DNA of 6,200 nt from assembly GCA_021803885.1 (NCBI GenBank), contig JAJZKY010000297.1:1-6200 (forward strand), given 5' to 3'. Made by a program: the position numbers and the translations under genes. This DNA is from Planctomycetota bacterium (GTDB lineage: Bacteria; Planctomycetota; Phycisphaerae; WQYP01; JAJZKY01). Shown one piece after another: positions 1 to 6,026 of this stretch. The notes below the pieces were generated by a model. It was not told where the DNA came from and did not search any database. It saw nothing but the letters and a program-made list of their open reading frames with translations. Within the stretch, counting starts at the first letter, position 1. Every line of letters begins with the position of its first letter.

Positions 1-479
1 TCGCGGATTTGCTCATTGCGGAAGGGTTGCCCAAGGAACTGCTTTACGCCCATCAGATACCTGCAGAATTACTGGGCGATATGCCGGGGGGTGCCAACCG
101 GGCATTATCTTCCGCTTCGACGATCTGGTCGGGGTACCTACCGCAGAATGGGCATGTGGGCATTACACGCTTCGGCCCCATCGATACCAGCATGATCACA
201 CAATACAGCCGCAACTGGGGCATTTTTGAATGGCATCCCGCCCCCAACCGGCCGCCGGAGAGCCCGATACTCTATCATGCCGCCCTCCATGATCTGCGGA
301 CATTTGTCGCCAGCGGCTGCCATCTACTGTTGCCGGGATGGTGGAACGTGCCGGTAAACGGCAGATACCACGATGCACACGTCAGAAAGGTCTTTCCCCT
401 CAATGACAGCAACTTTGCCAAGGCCATTAAAACGTTTCTCGCGGAACAACCCAACGCTCCGCATTGGAGCGCCGAGTGA
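1..479 (+). CDS. C-terminal fragment of an unrecognised protein, possibly a glycoside-hydrolase-like fold
   Basis: The reading frame is open from the left edge (first full codon at 3) to a TGA at 477-479, giving 158 residues of C-terminus. The true start lies outside the window; the TTG at 9 is only an in-frame codon. I do not recognise the family. The fragment is rich in Trp, Pro and His. It has beta-strand-like segments ending in polar or aromatic residues: 'HVGITRFGPID', 'WGIFEWHPAP' and 'CHLLLPGWW'. That pattern, with strand ends carrying W/E/H, would fit the last strands of a TIM-barrel carbohydrate-active enzyme, but this is a guess from texture and not a motif match. The last 25 residues look like a closing helix ('NFAKAIKTFLAEQ'). 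No membrane segment is visible in this part. A 226-bp gap separates it from rpsT, so it is probably the last gene of its own transcript. Confidence 0.7.
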   Translation, partial: ADLLIAEGLPKELLYAHQIPAELLGDMPGGANRALSSASTIWSGYLPQNGHVGITRFGPIDTSMITQYSRNWGIFEWHPAPNRPPESPILYHAALHDLRTFVASGCHLLLPGWWNVPVNGRYHDAHVRKVFPLNDSNFAKAIKTFLAEQPNAPHWSAE

Positions 480-554
480 TGACCACTCTGGATAAGGGAT
501 TTTTGGAAGGGCAAGCCTGAGTCAACGATGGGCGACATGGAATGCCGAGAACGC

Positions 555-586
555 TTGCCTAAGAGATTGTTTTCGGTGAATATACT
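555..586 (+). promoter_or_regulatory. Possible promoter for rpsT
   Basis: A TATACT hexamer at 581-586 matches the sigma-70 -10 consensus in five of six bases and lies about 120 bp before the rpsT start. The best -35 candidate, TTGCCT at 555-560, is 20 bp away, longer than the usual 16-19. A TTGTTT at 567-572 is far too close. The call therefore rests mainly on the -10 box. If it is right, the rpsT leader would be about 110 nt long and would contain the hairpin at 641-660. Confidence 0.3.
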
Positions 587-640
587 GGGCTTATCCGCAT
601 AGGGCGGGTACTTGGCGTTTGCTGCGCCGGCGGACAAGTG

Positions 641-660
641 GTTCCGACCGGTTTCGGAAC
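641..660 (+). repeat. Perfect inverted repeat in the rpsT leader
   Basis: GTTCCGA (641-647) and TCGGAAC (654-660) are perfect reverse complements separated by six bases (CCGGTT). The element ends 45 nt before the rpsT GTG. It has no T run after it, so it is not an intrinsic terminator. It could be an RNA hairpin in the rpsT leader (S20 is known to autoregulate its translation in E. coli) or a dyad operator for a DNA-binding protein. The sequence alone does not decide between these. Confidence 0.5.
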
Positions 661-694
661 GTTAAAAATGTTCATTGAGCCCGGTTAATCAGGC

Positions 695-699
695 AGGAG
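695..699 (+). promoter_or_regulatory. rpsT Shine-Dalgarno sequence that fixes a GTG start
   Basis: AGGAG at 695-699 lies 6 nt before GTG 706, ideal spacing. An in-frame TTG at 700 would have no spacing and would add two residues not typical of S20, so 706 is the chosen start. Confidence 0.8.
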
Positions 700-705
700 T
701 TGTGT

Positions 706-984
706 GTGGCCCATTCACTTTCGGCAAGGAAACGAATCCGACAATCTGCGAAGCGGCGTCTTCGCAACCGCGATCGTAAGCGCGATGTGCGGGTAAAGGT
801 TAAGGAATTGGACCTCGCAATCAGCAAGAAGGACTTGTCGGCCGCCCAGAAGAACCTTCCGGACGTGGTTCGCACGCTGGATCGCGTCAGCGCCAAAGGA
901 GCCATCCACAAGAAGACGGCAGCCCGAAAGAAAAGCCGCCTGATGAAGAAGATCAACGCGTTGGCCAAAGCCGGCGCGAACTAA
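706..984 (+). CDS. rpsT: 30S ribosomal protein S20
   Basis: S20 is a primary binding protein of the 30S subunit. It is a bundle of long helices that contacts 16S rRNA in the 5' domain and helix 44. The 92-residue product begins 'MAHSLSARKRIRQS', matching the usual 'MANxKSAxKRxRQ' start. It ends with the family signature 'KGAIHKKTAARKKSRL' (about residues 63-78) followed by 'MKKINALAKAG'. It is very rich in Lys and Arg and lacks acidic clusters, as expected. The central stretch 'NRDRKRDVRVKVKEL' departs from the common 'N...KS.vrT..K' pattern. The start is GTG at 706, set by AGGAG at 695-699; non-ATG starts are known for rpsT (UUG in E. coli) and relate to its autoregulation. It stands alone, with its own leader and a weak terminator-like element after it, in front of an RNA methyltransferase gene. 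Confidence 0.96.
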   Translation: MAHSLSARKRIRQSAKRRLRNRDRKRDVRVKVKELDLAISKKDLSAAQKNLPDVVRTLDRVSAKGAIHKKTAARKKSRLMKKINALAKAGAN

Positions 985-989
985 AACGA

Positions 990-1012
990 TCCGCCGCCAG
1001 TGGAGTTTTTTT
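990..1012 (+). terminator. Weak intrinsic terminator-like element after rpsT
   Basis: Six bases after the rpsT stop, TCCGC (990-994) can pair with GTGGA (1000-1004), including one G-U pair, around a 5-nt loop. One base later a run of seven T begins (1006-1012). The four A's at 983-986 could also pair with the T run. The stem is short, so termination may be partial and allow read-through into the methyltransferase gene. Confidence 0.45.
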
Positions 1013-1015
1013 GTC

Positions 1016-1037
1016 CGGCCTCATGCTGCCGAGGTCG
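1016..1037 (+). repeat. Hairpin in the gap before the tlyA-like gene
   Basis: CGGCCTC (1016-1022) can pair with GAGGTCG (1031-1037) over seven pairs, one of them G-U, around an 8-nt loop. It ends 17 nt before the ATG at 1055. The only GAGG in this gap is inside the stem and too far from the ATG to act as a normal Shine-Dalgarno sequence. There is no T run after it. Its function is unknown; it may be chance in GC-rich sequence. Confidence 0.3.
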
Positions 1038-1054
1038 CGGTTGGAACTTAACTG

Positions 1055-1672
1055 ATGGTTCCGCCAGAACGAGAATCTGACTCCTCATCAGCCGACGGCA
1101 ATGAGCCGAAAGTGCCGCATTTTGTCTCGCGGGGCGGACTCAAGTTGCTTGCGGCGATTCAAACTTTCAACCTTCAGCCCTCGAATAAAACCGTTGCGGA
1201 TTTTGGCTGCAACGTGGGTGGATTTACTCATTGTTGGCTGGATAATGGAGCAAACCGGGTTTTTGCGGTGGATACGGCGTATGGTGTATTGGCGTGGAAA
1301 CTACGCCGCGATCCGCGCGTGGTGGTGATGGAACGCACCAATGCTCTGCATCTGGTACCTCCGGAAAAAGTCTCCTATGTTTCAATCGATGCCGGCTGGA
1401 CCCGACAGGCTCTGATCATCCCCGCAGCGGTCAAATGGCTTATCGATAGCCCGGACGCGGCGATCATCACCCTTATTAAACCGCATTATGAATCGGATAT
1501 TGCCCGTCGGCAAAAAGGGGTGCTGACGCGCGAGCAGGCGGAAAGTGTGTGTCGCGATGTGATTGAATCCATGCCGTCGCTTGGCGTGCGATGCCGAGGT
1601 GTCATGGAGAGTCCGATCGAGGGGCAGAAGGGGAATACGGAATATCTGGCGTGGCTGACGGCGGGCACCTGA
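1055..1672 (+). CDS. TlyA/FtsJ-type RNA 2'-O-methyltransferase lacking the S4 domain
   Basis: This is a SAM-dependent methyltransferase (205 aa) of the TlyA/hemolysin-A type; family members 2'-O-methylate cytidines of 16S and/or 23S rRNA. Motifs in order: SRGGLKL (25-31), the conserved TlyA linker and start of the fold; DFGCNVGGFT (49-58), the SAM-binding glycine loop; FAVDTAYGVLAWKLRRDPRV (70-89), with the acidic residue at the end of strand 2; ERTNAL (93-98); an Asp at 112; KPHYE (142-146), the counterpart of 'KPQFE'; and SPIEGQKGNTEYL (186-198). K30, D112, K142 and E196 are likely equivalents of the K-D-K-E set (inference). TlyA is usually about 270 aa with an N-terminal S4 RNA-binding domain. 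Here only some 24 polar residues precede SRGGLKL, and an in-frame TAA at 1049-1051 rules out an upstream extension. The ATG at 1055 has no clear Shine-Dalgarno sequence; GTG 1112 is an alternative start. It follows rpsT by 70 bp. Confidence 0.85.
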   Translation: MVPPERESDSSSADGNEPKVPHFVSRGGLKLLAAIQTFNLQPSNKTVADFGCNVGGFTHCWLDNGANRVFAVDTAYGVLAWKLRRDPRVVVMERTNALHLVPPEKVSYVSIDAGWTRQALIIPAAVKWLIDSPDAAIITLIKPHYESDIARRQKGVLTREQAESVCRDVIESMPSLGVRCRGVMESPIEGQKGNTEYLAWLTAGT

Positions 1673-1692
1673 CGGCAAGGCAAGACGGGAAT

Positions 1693-1721
1693 TTGGATTG
1701 TTTGCATACCCCCGCTATCAT
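1693..1721 (+). promoter_or_regulatory. Possible sigma-70-like promoter for the toroid gene
   Basis: TTGGAT at 1693-1698 and TATCAT at 1716-1721 are separated by 17 bp, the optimal spacing. The -10 box matches the consensus in five of six bases and the -35 keeps the TTG. Transcription would begin near 1728, giving a leader of about 75 nt. It is the best-spaced promoter candidate in the window, though planctomycete promoters are not well enough known to be sure. Confidence 0.4.
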
Positions 1722-1790
1722 CAAAAGGACGCAGGGAACGGTTGGGTTGTGATGCCGTTTGCCACCTACCGGTATTCGGATTCTATCGGC

Positions 1791-1795
1791 GGAGG
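1791..1795 (+). promoter_or_regulatory. Shine-Dalgarno sequence fixing the toroid gene start at 1804
   Basis: GGAGG at 1791-1795 lies 8 nt before ATG 1804. Starting there also places a clean basic/hydrophobic signal peptide at the N-terminus, while the longer TTG-1759 version would bury it behind 15 extra residues. Confidence 0.8.
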
Positions 1796-1803
1796 TACTA
1801 GCT

Positions 1804-2940
1804 ATGTCAGTTAGAAGTCGTAAAACGAAATGGGTCATCGCCGGTGCGGCGGCATTGCTAAGCCTCATGGGCAATGCCTGTGTCCATGCCGCCCCGCTGT
1901 ATAAAACCGATAAGCCGCTGGCTAAAGGCCTGAATTATCTGCTGACGCATCAGAATCCCAACGGAAGCTGGGTGCCCCAAGTGGGGCCGGCAGTAACGGC
2001 TCTGGTCGTTAAAGGACTGATTCAGGCGGGGTACAGCCCGAATTTCAAACCAATTGTCCGGGCGATGCATTTTATTGAATCTACGCGCGGACCGGACGGC
2101 GGCTTTTCAGAAGAAGTGCTGCCCAACTACAATACCTGTATTGTGCTCAGCACGCTGGCGGTGATGCCGGGGAATCAATACAAACAGCAGATCAAGGCGG
2201 CGCAGAAATTTCTCATCTCCATGCAGCGTGTGGCGCCGATGAAGGAGCCCAACGGCAAGCTCATTACGAAAAACAGTTCCTGGTACGGCGGCGTCGGCTA
2301 TGGAACGGGGCGACCCGATTTATCCAATACCTCATTTTTTATTCAGGCGCTGCATGATTCGGGTGTGCCGGCATCGAATCCCGCGATGAAGCGGGCGCTG
2401 GTGTTCGTGGAGCGGTGTCAGGAAAACAGTGAAACCAACCCTGAACCGTTTGCCAAAGGGCTTCATAACGGAGGTTTCATCTACACGGCCGCCAACGGAG
2501 GCGAGTCGCAGTTCGGTGATACTGATCACCTCAGCGGTCGTGCCACGCTGACCCCCTACGGCACGATGACTTATGCGGGGCTTAAGAGCATGATTTACGC
2601 CGGTCTGACCAAACGCAGTCCGCAGGTGCGGGCTGCACTGGGATGGATCCGTTCACACTGGACACTGAATTACAACCCCGGAACCGGCGGCAGCCGAATG
2701 GGATTATTTTATTATTACCTCATGTTTGCCCGTACCTTCCGGGCGCTTCGGGTTTCCACCATCACCGACATCAACGGCGTAAAGCACAACTGGCGGCACG
2801 AAATTCGCGCCAAACTCATCAGCCTGCAGAATAAAAACGGCTCGTGGTATAACCGTTGGAGCCCGCGCTGGCTGGAGCGGGTACCGCCGCTGGTAACCGC
2901 GTACAGCTGCCTGATACTGGAAGATACCGACAAGCGATAA
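1804..2940 (+). CDS. Exported prenyltransferase/squalene-oxidase-repeat (alpha/alpha-toroid) protein
   Basis: The product has 378 residues. Residues 1-29 form a Sec signal peptide: a basic n-region (MSVRSRKTKW), a hydrophobic core (VIAGAAALLSLMG) and a likely cleavage after VHA (27-29). The Cys at 26 is not in a good lipobox. The mature part has the Q/G/W repeats of the terpenoid cyclase/prenyltransferase alpha-alpha barrel: QNPNGSW (50-56), GPDGGF (96-101), a WYGGVGYG segment (160-167), HNGGF (221-225) and QNKNGSW (342-348). A 'PYGTMTYAGLKSMIYAGL' block (251-268) and a 'LFYYYLMFAR' helix (301-310) follow the pattern of secreted bacterial toroid proteins. I see no DxDD protonation motif of squalene-hopene cyclase and no partner prenyltransferase alpha subunit. 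A cyclase activity is therefore not supported; the real role, perhaps ligand or protein binding outside the cytoplasm, is unknown. It has its own Shine-Dalgarno sequence and a promoter candidate, and it ends 58 bp before the inositol phosphate synthase gene. Confidence 0.88.
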   Translation: MSVRSRKTKWVIAGAAALLSLMGNACVHAAPLYKTDKPLAKGLNYLLTHQNPNGSWVPQVGPAVTALVVKGLIQAGYSPNFKPIVRAMHFIESTRGPDGGFSEEVLPNYNTCIVLSTLAVMPGNQYKQQIKAAQKFLISMQRVAPMKEPNGKLITKNSSWYGGVGYGTGRPDLSNTSFFIQALHDSGVPASNPAMKRALVFVERCQENSETNPEPFAKGLHNGGFIYTAANGGESQFGDTDHLSGRATLTPYGTMTYAGLKSMIYAGLTKRSPQVRAALGWIRSHWTLNYNPGTGGSRMGLFYYYLMFARTFRALRVSTITDINGVKHNWRHEIRAKLISLQNKNGSWYNRWSPRWLERVPPLVTAYSCLILEDTDKR

Positions 2941-2954
2941 GGCGGCCATCAGAC

Positions 2955-2977
2955 GACCGGCCCGGTTATACTTTTTT
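2955..2977 (+). promoter_or_regulatory. Ambiguous terminator-like / -10-like element before the inositol phosphate synthase gene
   Basis: GACCG (2955-2959) pairs with CGGTT (2963-2967), one pair being G-U, around a 3-nt loop. Four bases later come six T's (2972-2977), which resembles a weak intrinsic terminator of the toroid gene. The same place reads TATACT at 2967-2972, a good -10 hexamer, but with no -35 match 16-18 bp upstream. A start near 2979 would leave a leader of about 20 nt that just contains the Shine-Dalgarno sequence. Either reading is possible and neither is firm. Confidence 0.3.
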
Positions 2978-2981
2978 ACTC

Positions 2982-2986
2982 AGGAG
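2982..2986 (+). promoter_or_regulatory. Shine-Dalgarno sequence for the inositol phosphate synthase gene
   Basis: AGGAG at 2982-2986 precedes ATG 2999 by 12 nt, longer than the usual 5-9. No closer ATG, GTG or TTG is in frame; an in-frame CTG at 2996 lies directly before the ATG. Confidence 0.65.
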
Positions 2987-2998
2987 TCGTTTCCCCTG

Positions 2999-4132
2999 AT
3001 GGCAAATTCATCATTACTGGTCGGATCAGCACCTAGAATTGCGATTGTGGGTGTGGGGAATTGTGCCTCGACGCTGGTGCAGGGACTTTCGTGGTATCGG
3101 CGGAACCAGGCTCAGATCGGCCTGATGCATTCGCAGATCGCCGGACTTTCGGTGGGCGATATTCAAATCGCGTGCGCTTTTGATATTGATACCCGCAAGA
3201 TCGGCCGGCCCATCTCCGAGGCGATCTTTGCCCGGCCTAATAACGCCCGCGTTTTCTGCCCCGATCCGGATGATCACGGTGCGGTGGTGCATGCCGGGCC
3301 CAGTGCGGACGGCGTGGCGGCACATCTGGAAAGCTTTCCGCCGGAGCGCCGAGCCGTCGCGGATAAGACGGGCGATCAGGTCACCACGGTCGATGTGGTG
3401 AAGATACTCCGTGATACCCGAGCCAATGTTCTGGTGAATTATCTGCCGGTGGGGTCGCAGGCCGCGACGGAATTTTACGCCCGCGCCGCGCTGGAGGCCG
3501 GCATGGCAATGGTGAATTGCATTCCGGTGTTTATTGCCAGCAATCCTGACTGGGCCGGGCGTTTTGCGCGGGCCGGGCTGCCGATCATCGGGGATGATGT
3601 TAAATCCCAATTCGGTGCAACGATCATTCATCGGCAACTCATGGCCCTGGCCGAAGCGCGTGGGATCAGCATTGAGAGCAGTTATCAGCTCAATGTGGGG
3701 GGGAATACGGATTTTCTCAATATGCTGGAACGCGGACGACTGGGGAGCAAGAAAACCAGCAAGACCGAAGCAGTCAACAGCCAATTGCACATGCCGCTGG
3801 ATGCGGGCCATATTCACATCGGTCCATCCGATTACATTCCCTTTCTCAACGATCAGAAGATTTGTTATATCCGTATTAACGCACACGGTTTCGGCGGACT
3901 GCCGATGGAGGTGGATGTCAAGCTTGCGGTGGAGGATTCACCCAATTCCGCCGGTGTGGTGGTGGATGCGGTGCGATGTGCGTGGTTGGCGCTCAAGGGG
4001 GGAATCGCTGGGGCGCTGATTCCGGTTTCCGCCGCCCTGATGAAACACCCGCCCGAGCAGATGCCCGACGCCGATGCCGCCGCCGCGATGGACGAATGGA
4101 TTGCAGCAAACGCCGCGGTGTCAGCAGAGTAA
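2999..4132 (+). CDS. ino1: Inositol-1-phosphate synthase (myo-inositol-3-phosphate synthase)
   Basis: This cytoplasmic NAD-dependent enzyme (EC 5.5.1.4) converts glucose 6-phosphate to inositol 3-phosphate, the first step towards inositol lipids and inositol-derived solutes or thiols. The 377-residue product is the compact bacterial/archaeal length, not the 500-residue eukaryotic one. Motifs: GVGNCAST (18-25), the Rossmann NAD loop; NYLPVGS (147-153); GDDVKSQ (198-204) and GATIIHR (206-212); LNVGGNTDFLNM (231-242), a hallmark of the family; SKKTSKTEAV (250-259), with the lysine cluster of the active site; HIGPSDYIPFLNDQK (273-287); and VDVKLAVEDSPNSAG (305-319). The C-terminal 25 residues are Ala-rich and probably variable. 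It follows the toroid gene by 58 bp with its own ribosome binding site and converges on recJ across a 52-bp gap. No inositol monophosphatase or phospholipid synthase gene lies in the window, so the final product is not shown. Confidence 0.95.
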   Translation: MANSSLLVGSAPRIAIVGVGNCASTLVQGLSWYRRNQAQIGLMHSQIAGLSVGDIQIACAFDIDTRKIGRPISEAIFARPNNARVFCPDPDDHGAVVHAGPSADGVAAHLESFPPERRAVADKTGDQVTTVDVVKILRDTRANVLVNYLPVGSQAATEFYARAALEAGMAMVNCIPVFIASNPDWAGRFARAGLPIIGDDVKSQFGATIIHRQLMALAEARGISIESSYQLNVGGNTDFLNMLERGRLGSKKTSKTEAVNSQLHMPLDAGHIHIGPSDYIPFLNDQKICYIRINAHGFGGLPMEVDVKLAVEDSPNSAGVVVDAVRCAWLALKGGIAGALIPVSAALMKHPPEQMPDADAAAAMDEWIAANAAVSAE

Positions 4133-4184
4133 ATTCTGATCGTCACCATTTTCCGCCCATACCCGTCCGCCGATGATCCGAACG
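4133..4184. other. Convergent junction between ino1 and recJ
   Basis: These 52 bp separate two stop codons facing each other. I see no strong hairpin with a T run on either strand. The best pairing, CCGC at 4167-4170 with GCGG at 4192-4195, spans a 21-nt loop and reaches into the recJ 3' end, so it is not called as a terminator. Transcription from the two sides may overlap here. Confidence 0.5.
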
Positions 4185-6026
4185 TCAGCGTGCGGTGGGG
4201 TTGAGGGCCTCAACAGGCGCCTCGGATTTCCGGGCAGGTGAATCGGCAACTGCGGCAGGAGAATAGCGGAAGTCCAGCAGCCTGAACTCCGGCCGGTGGG
4301 CGCGAGATTCCAGCGAAGGCCGAAATTCAACCACAGCATCGATGCTCATCCCCCGCCTTAAGTCTGAACTCAGCGTTCCGAGTCGGAAGCCTACAGCTTG
4401 AATCAGACGTCCGCCAATGCGCAGCGTTAACTGCACCGTCCGACCGCCAAGGCCGCATAAACGTGGTGGAGAATCGACAACCGAAGCGGGAAGGAGAAAA
4501 CGGGGCCGCCGGTTTCCCATGCCGAAGGGGGCGAGTTTTTCAAGGTCGAAAAGCAATGACGGACCGATCTGATCCGCTTCCAGCAGTGCGTCAACTTCGA
4601 CGGTTTTGACAAATCCCCCCTCGGGAATAACCTCTGCCGTGTATCGAGCCAGCGCCTCGGTGAAGGGAATCATATTTTCGGCACTGACTTTTACCCCCCC
4701 TGCCGCGGAGTGCCCCCCGCCGGAAATAATCCACCGGTGAGCCGACGCAATGGCGGCGTGCACATCGAATCCCGCCATTCCGCGAGCCGAGCCGGAAAAT
4801 ACATTTCCGTCCCGACATAAAACAAATGCGGGTCGACCGAAATGTTCAACCAGCCGGGACGCCACAATCCCCGCCACCCCTGGATGCCATGCCTCATCGT
4901 GCACCACGATGCATTCCGGCACCTGCGGCAGCGAGGAAATCATCTCCACGGCCCGGCCGAACATTTCCCGTTCGGTCTTCTGGCGCTGCCGATTCAGCCG
5001 ATCCAATTCCTCCGCCAGCGAGGCGGCGATATCTGCATCGGCGGTCAGGAGCAGTTCAAGGGCTTCACGCGCATGGCCCATGCGACCGGCGGCATTGAGC
5101 CGCGGTGCTATTGAAAACCCGATGTATTCATCATCAACGCGGCCGCCGAAGCCGGAACGACGACATATTGCCGAGAGCGCATCGATTCCCGGGCTGCGCC
5201 ATTGTCTGAGCGCCTTGAGCCCATAGGTGACCGTGACGCGATTGTCGCCGATCAGCGGCACCACATCGGCGATGGTGCCCAGAGCCGCCAGCGCTGTGGC
5301 CTCAAGCAGCACCTCACGATAGGCGCCATCGACTTTACGGGCTTTGGACAATCGCTGCGCCAACCCCCACGCGAGTTTGAGCACCACGCCGGCGGCGCAC
5401 AAATCCTTGAGCGTCCCATCGGCGCCCACCAGCGGATGCACAATCACATCGGCGGGCGGCAATTCCGGCGGCAGTTGATGGTGATCGGTGATGATCACCC
5501 GCAAGCCGCGCGATTTGGCCATTCTTACCGGCTCGGATGCGGAGATGCCGCAATCCACGGTTATTAAAAGTTCAACGCCTTCATCGGCAAGCTGCTCCAC
5601 GGCCGCCGATTGAAGTCCATATCCCTCTTCGACACGGTGAGGGATATAAAATTGGTGCCGGGCCCCGGCAAGATCAAAGATCCGGCTCAGAATGGCAATG
5701 CTCGTGATGCCGTCAACATCGTAATCCCCGTAAATGGCGATACGCCGCTTTGATTCAATGGCGTCAACGATGAGATTAACCGCGTCGGCAATGGCGGGTA
5801 ATGCTTCGGGCGGCTTGATATCGGAAAAATCAGGCGAGATGAAACTTTCAACATCCGCAGGTGCGATGCCGCGAATGGCCAGCAGTTGTGCCAGCAGCGG
5901 CGAAGCCCTGCCGCCCCGCATGATTTCCTCAACCGAGTGGGTCTGCAACCCCGACTTGAGGACCCAGCGGGCCCCGGTAACCCCTTTGACATCCGTGTGC
6001 AGCACTCTTTGGCCCCATTCCGTGGT
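4185..6026 (-). other. Extent of the recJ reading frame downstream of the TTGA overlap
   Basis: This entry records the alternative-start issue for recJ. The TTG at 6029-6027 is taken as the start because it overlaps the purQ stop. A GTG at 6005-6003 (codon 9) is the next candidate and would remove eight residues. Both keep every RecJ motif. The N-terminal segment before 'RWVLKS' (residues 21-26) is not conserved in the family, so the protein sequence cannot choose. Confidence 0.4.

Larger units (their letters stand above)
480..705 (+). other. Intergenic region upstream of rpsT
   Basis: This is 226 bp without a convincing gene. It holds a long-range inverted repeat (GGCAAGC at 510-516, GCTTGCC at 553-559), a TATACT hexamer at 581-586, an 8-bp palindrome CGCCGGCG at 625-632, a perfect 7-bp inverted repeat at 641-660 and the rpsT Shine-Dalgarno sequence at 695-699. 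No hairpin followed by a T run is seen after the upstream stop codon, so how that gene is terminated is not clear. Two mini-ORFs (13 codons at 479-520 and 24 codons at 528-602) have no good ribosome binding site. Confidence 0.6.
1673..1803 (+). other. Gap between the methyltransferase and toroid genes
   Basis: These 131 bp hold a promoter candidate (1693-1721), an 8-bp palindrome TACCGGTA (1767-1774) and the Shine-Dalgarno sequence at 1791-1795. I see no intrinsic terminator for the methyltransferase gene. The in-frame TTG at 1759 is not used as a start here because the Shine-Dalgarno sequence points to 1804. Confidence 0.5.

Noticed and set aside
479..520. A 13-codon mini-ORF whose ATG overlaps the stop of the first gene
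   Set aside because: The overlap is suggestive but the peptide is very short and there is no independent support such as conservation.
528..602. A 24-codon ORF in the rpsT upstream gap
   Set aside because: It has no Shine-Dalgarno sequence and covers the promoter candidate; it probably arises by chance.
275..637. A 120-codon open frame on the minus strand at the left
   Set aside because: It runs opposite the C-terminal coding region and into the rpsT upstream gap, with no recognisable domain. The plus-strand frame has the more protein-like composition.
1882..1890. Cys at residue 26 of the toroid protein as a lipoprotein cleavage site
   Set aside because: The preceding residues are G-N-A, which lacks the Leu-like residue at -3 of a lipobox; cleavage after V-H-A by signal peptidase I fits better.
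3026..3886. A 286-codon open frame on the minus strand opposite ino1
   Set aside because: The plus-strand frame is an unmistakable inositol-1-phosphate synthase with its own ribosome binding site. The antisense product is rich in His and Arg, matches no family I know and is the expected shadow of a GC-biased gene.
4750..5226. A 158-codon open frame on the plus strand inside recJ
   Set aside because: It is rich in Ser, Arg and Pro and unlike any family; the minus strand is fully accounted for by RecJ motifs.
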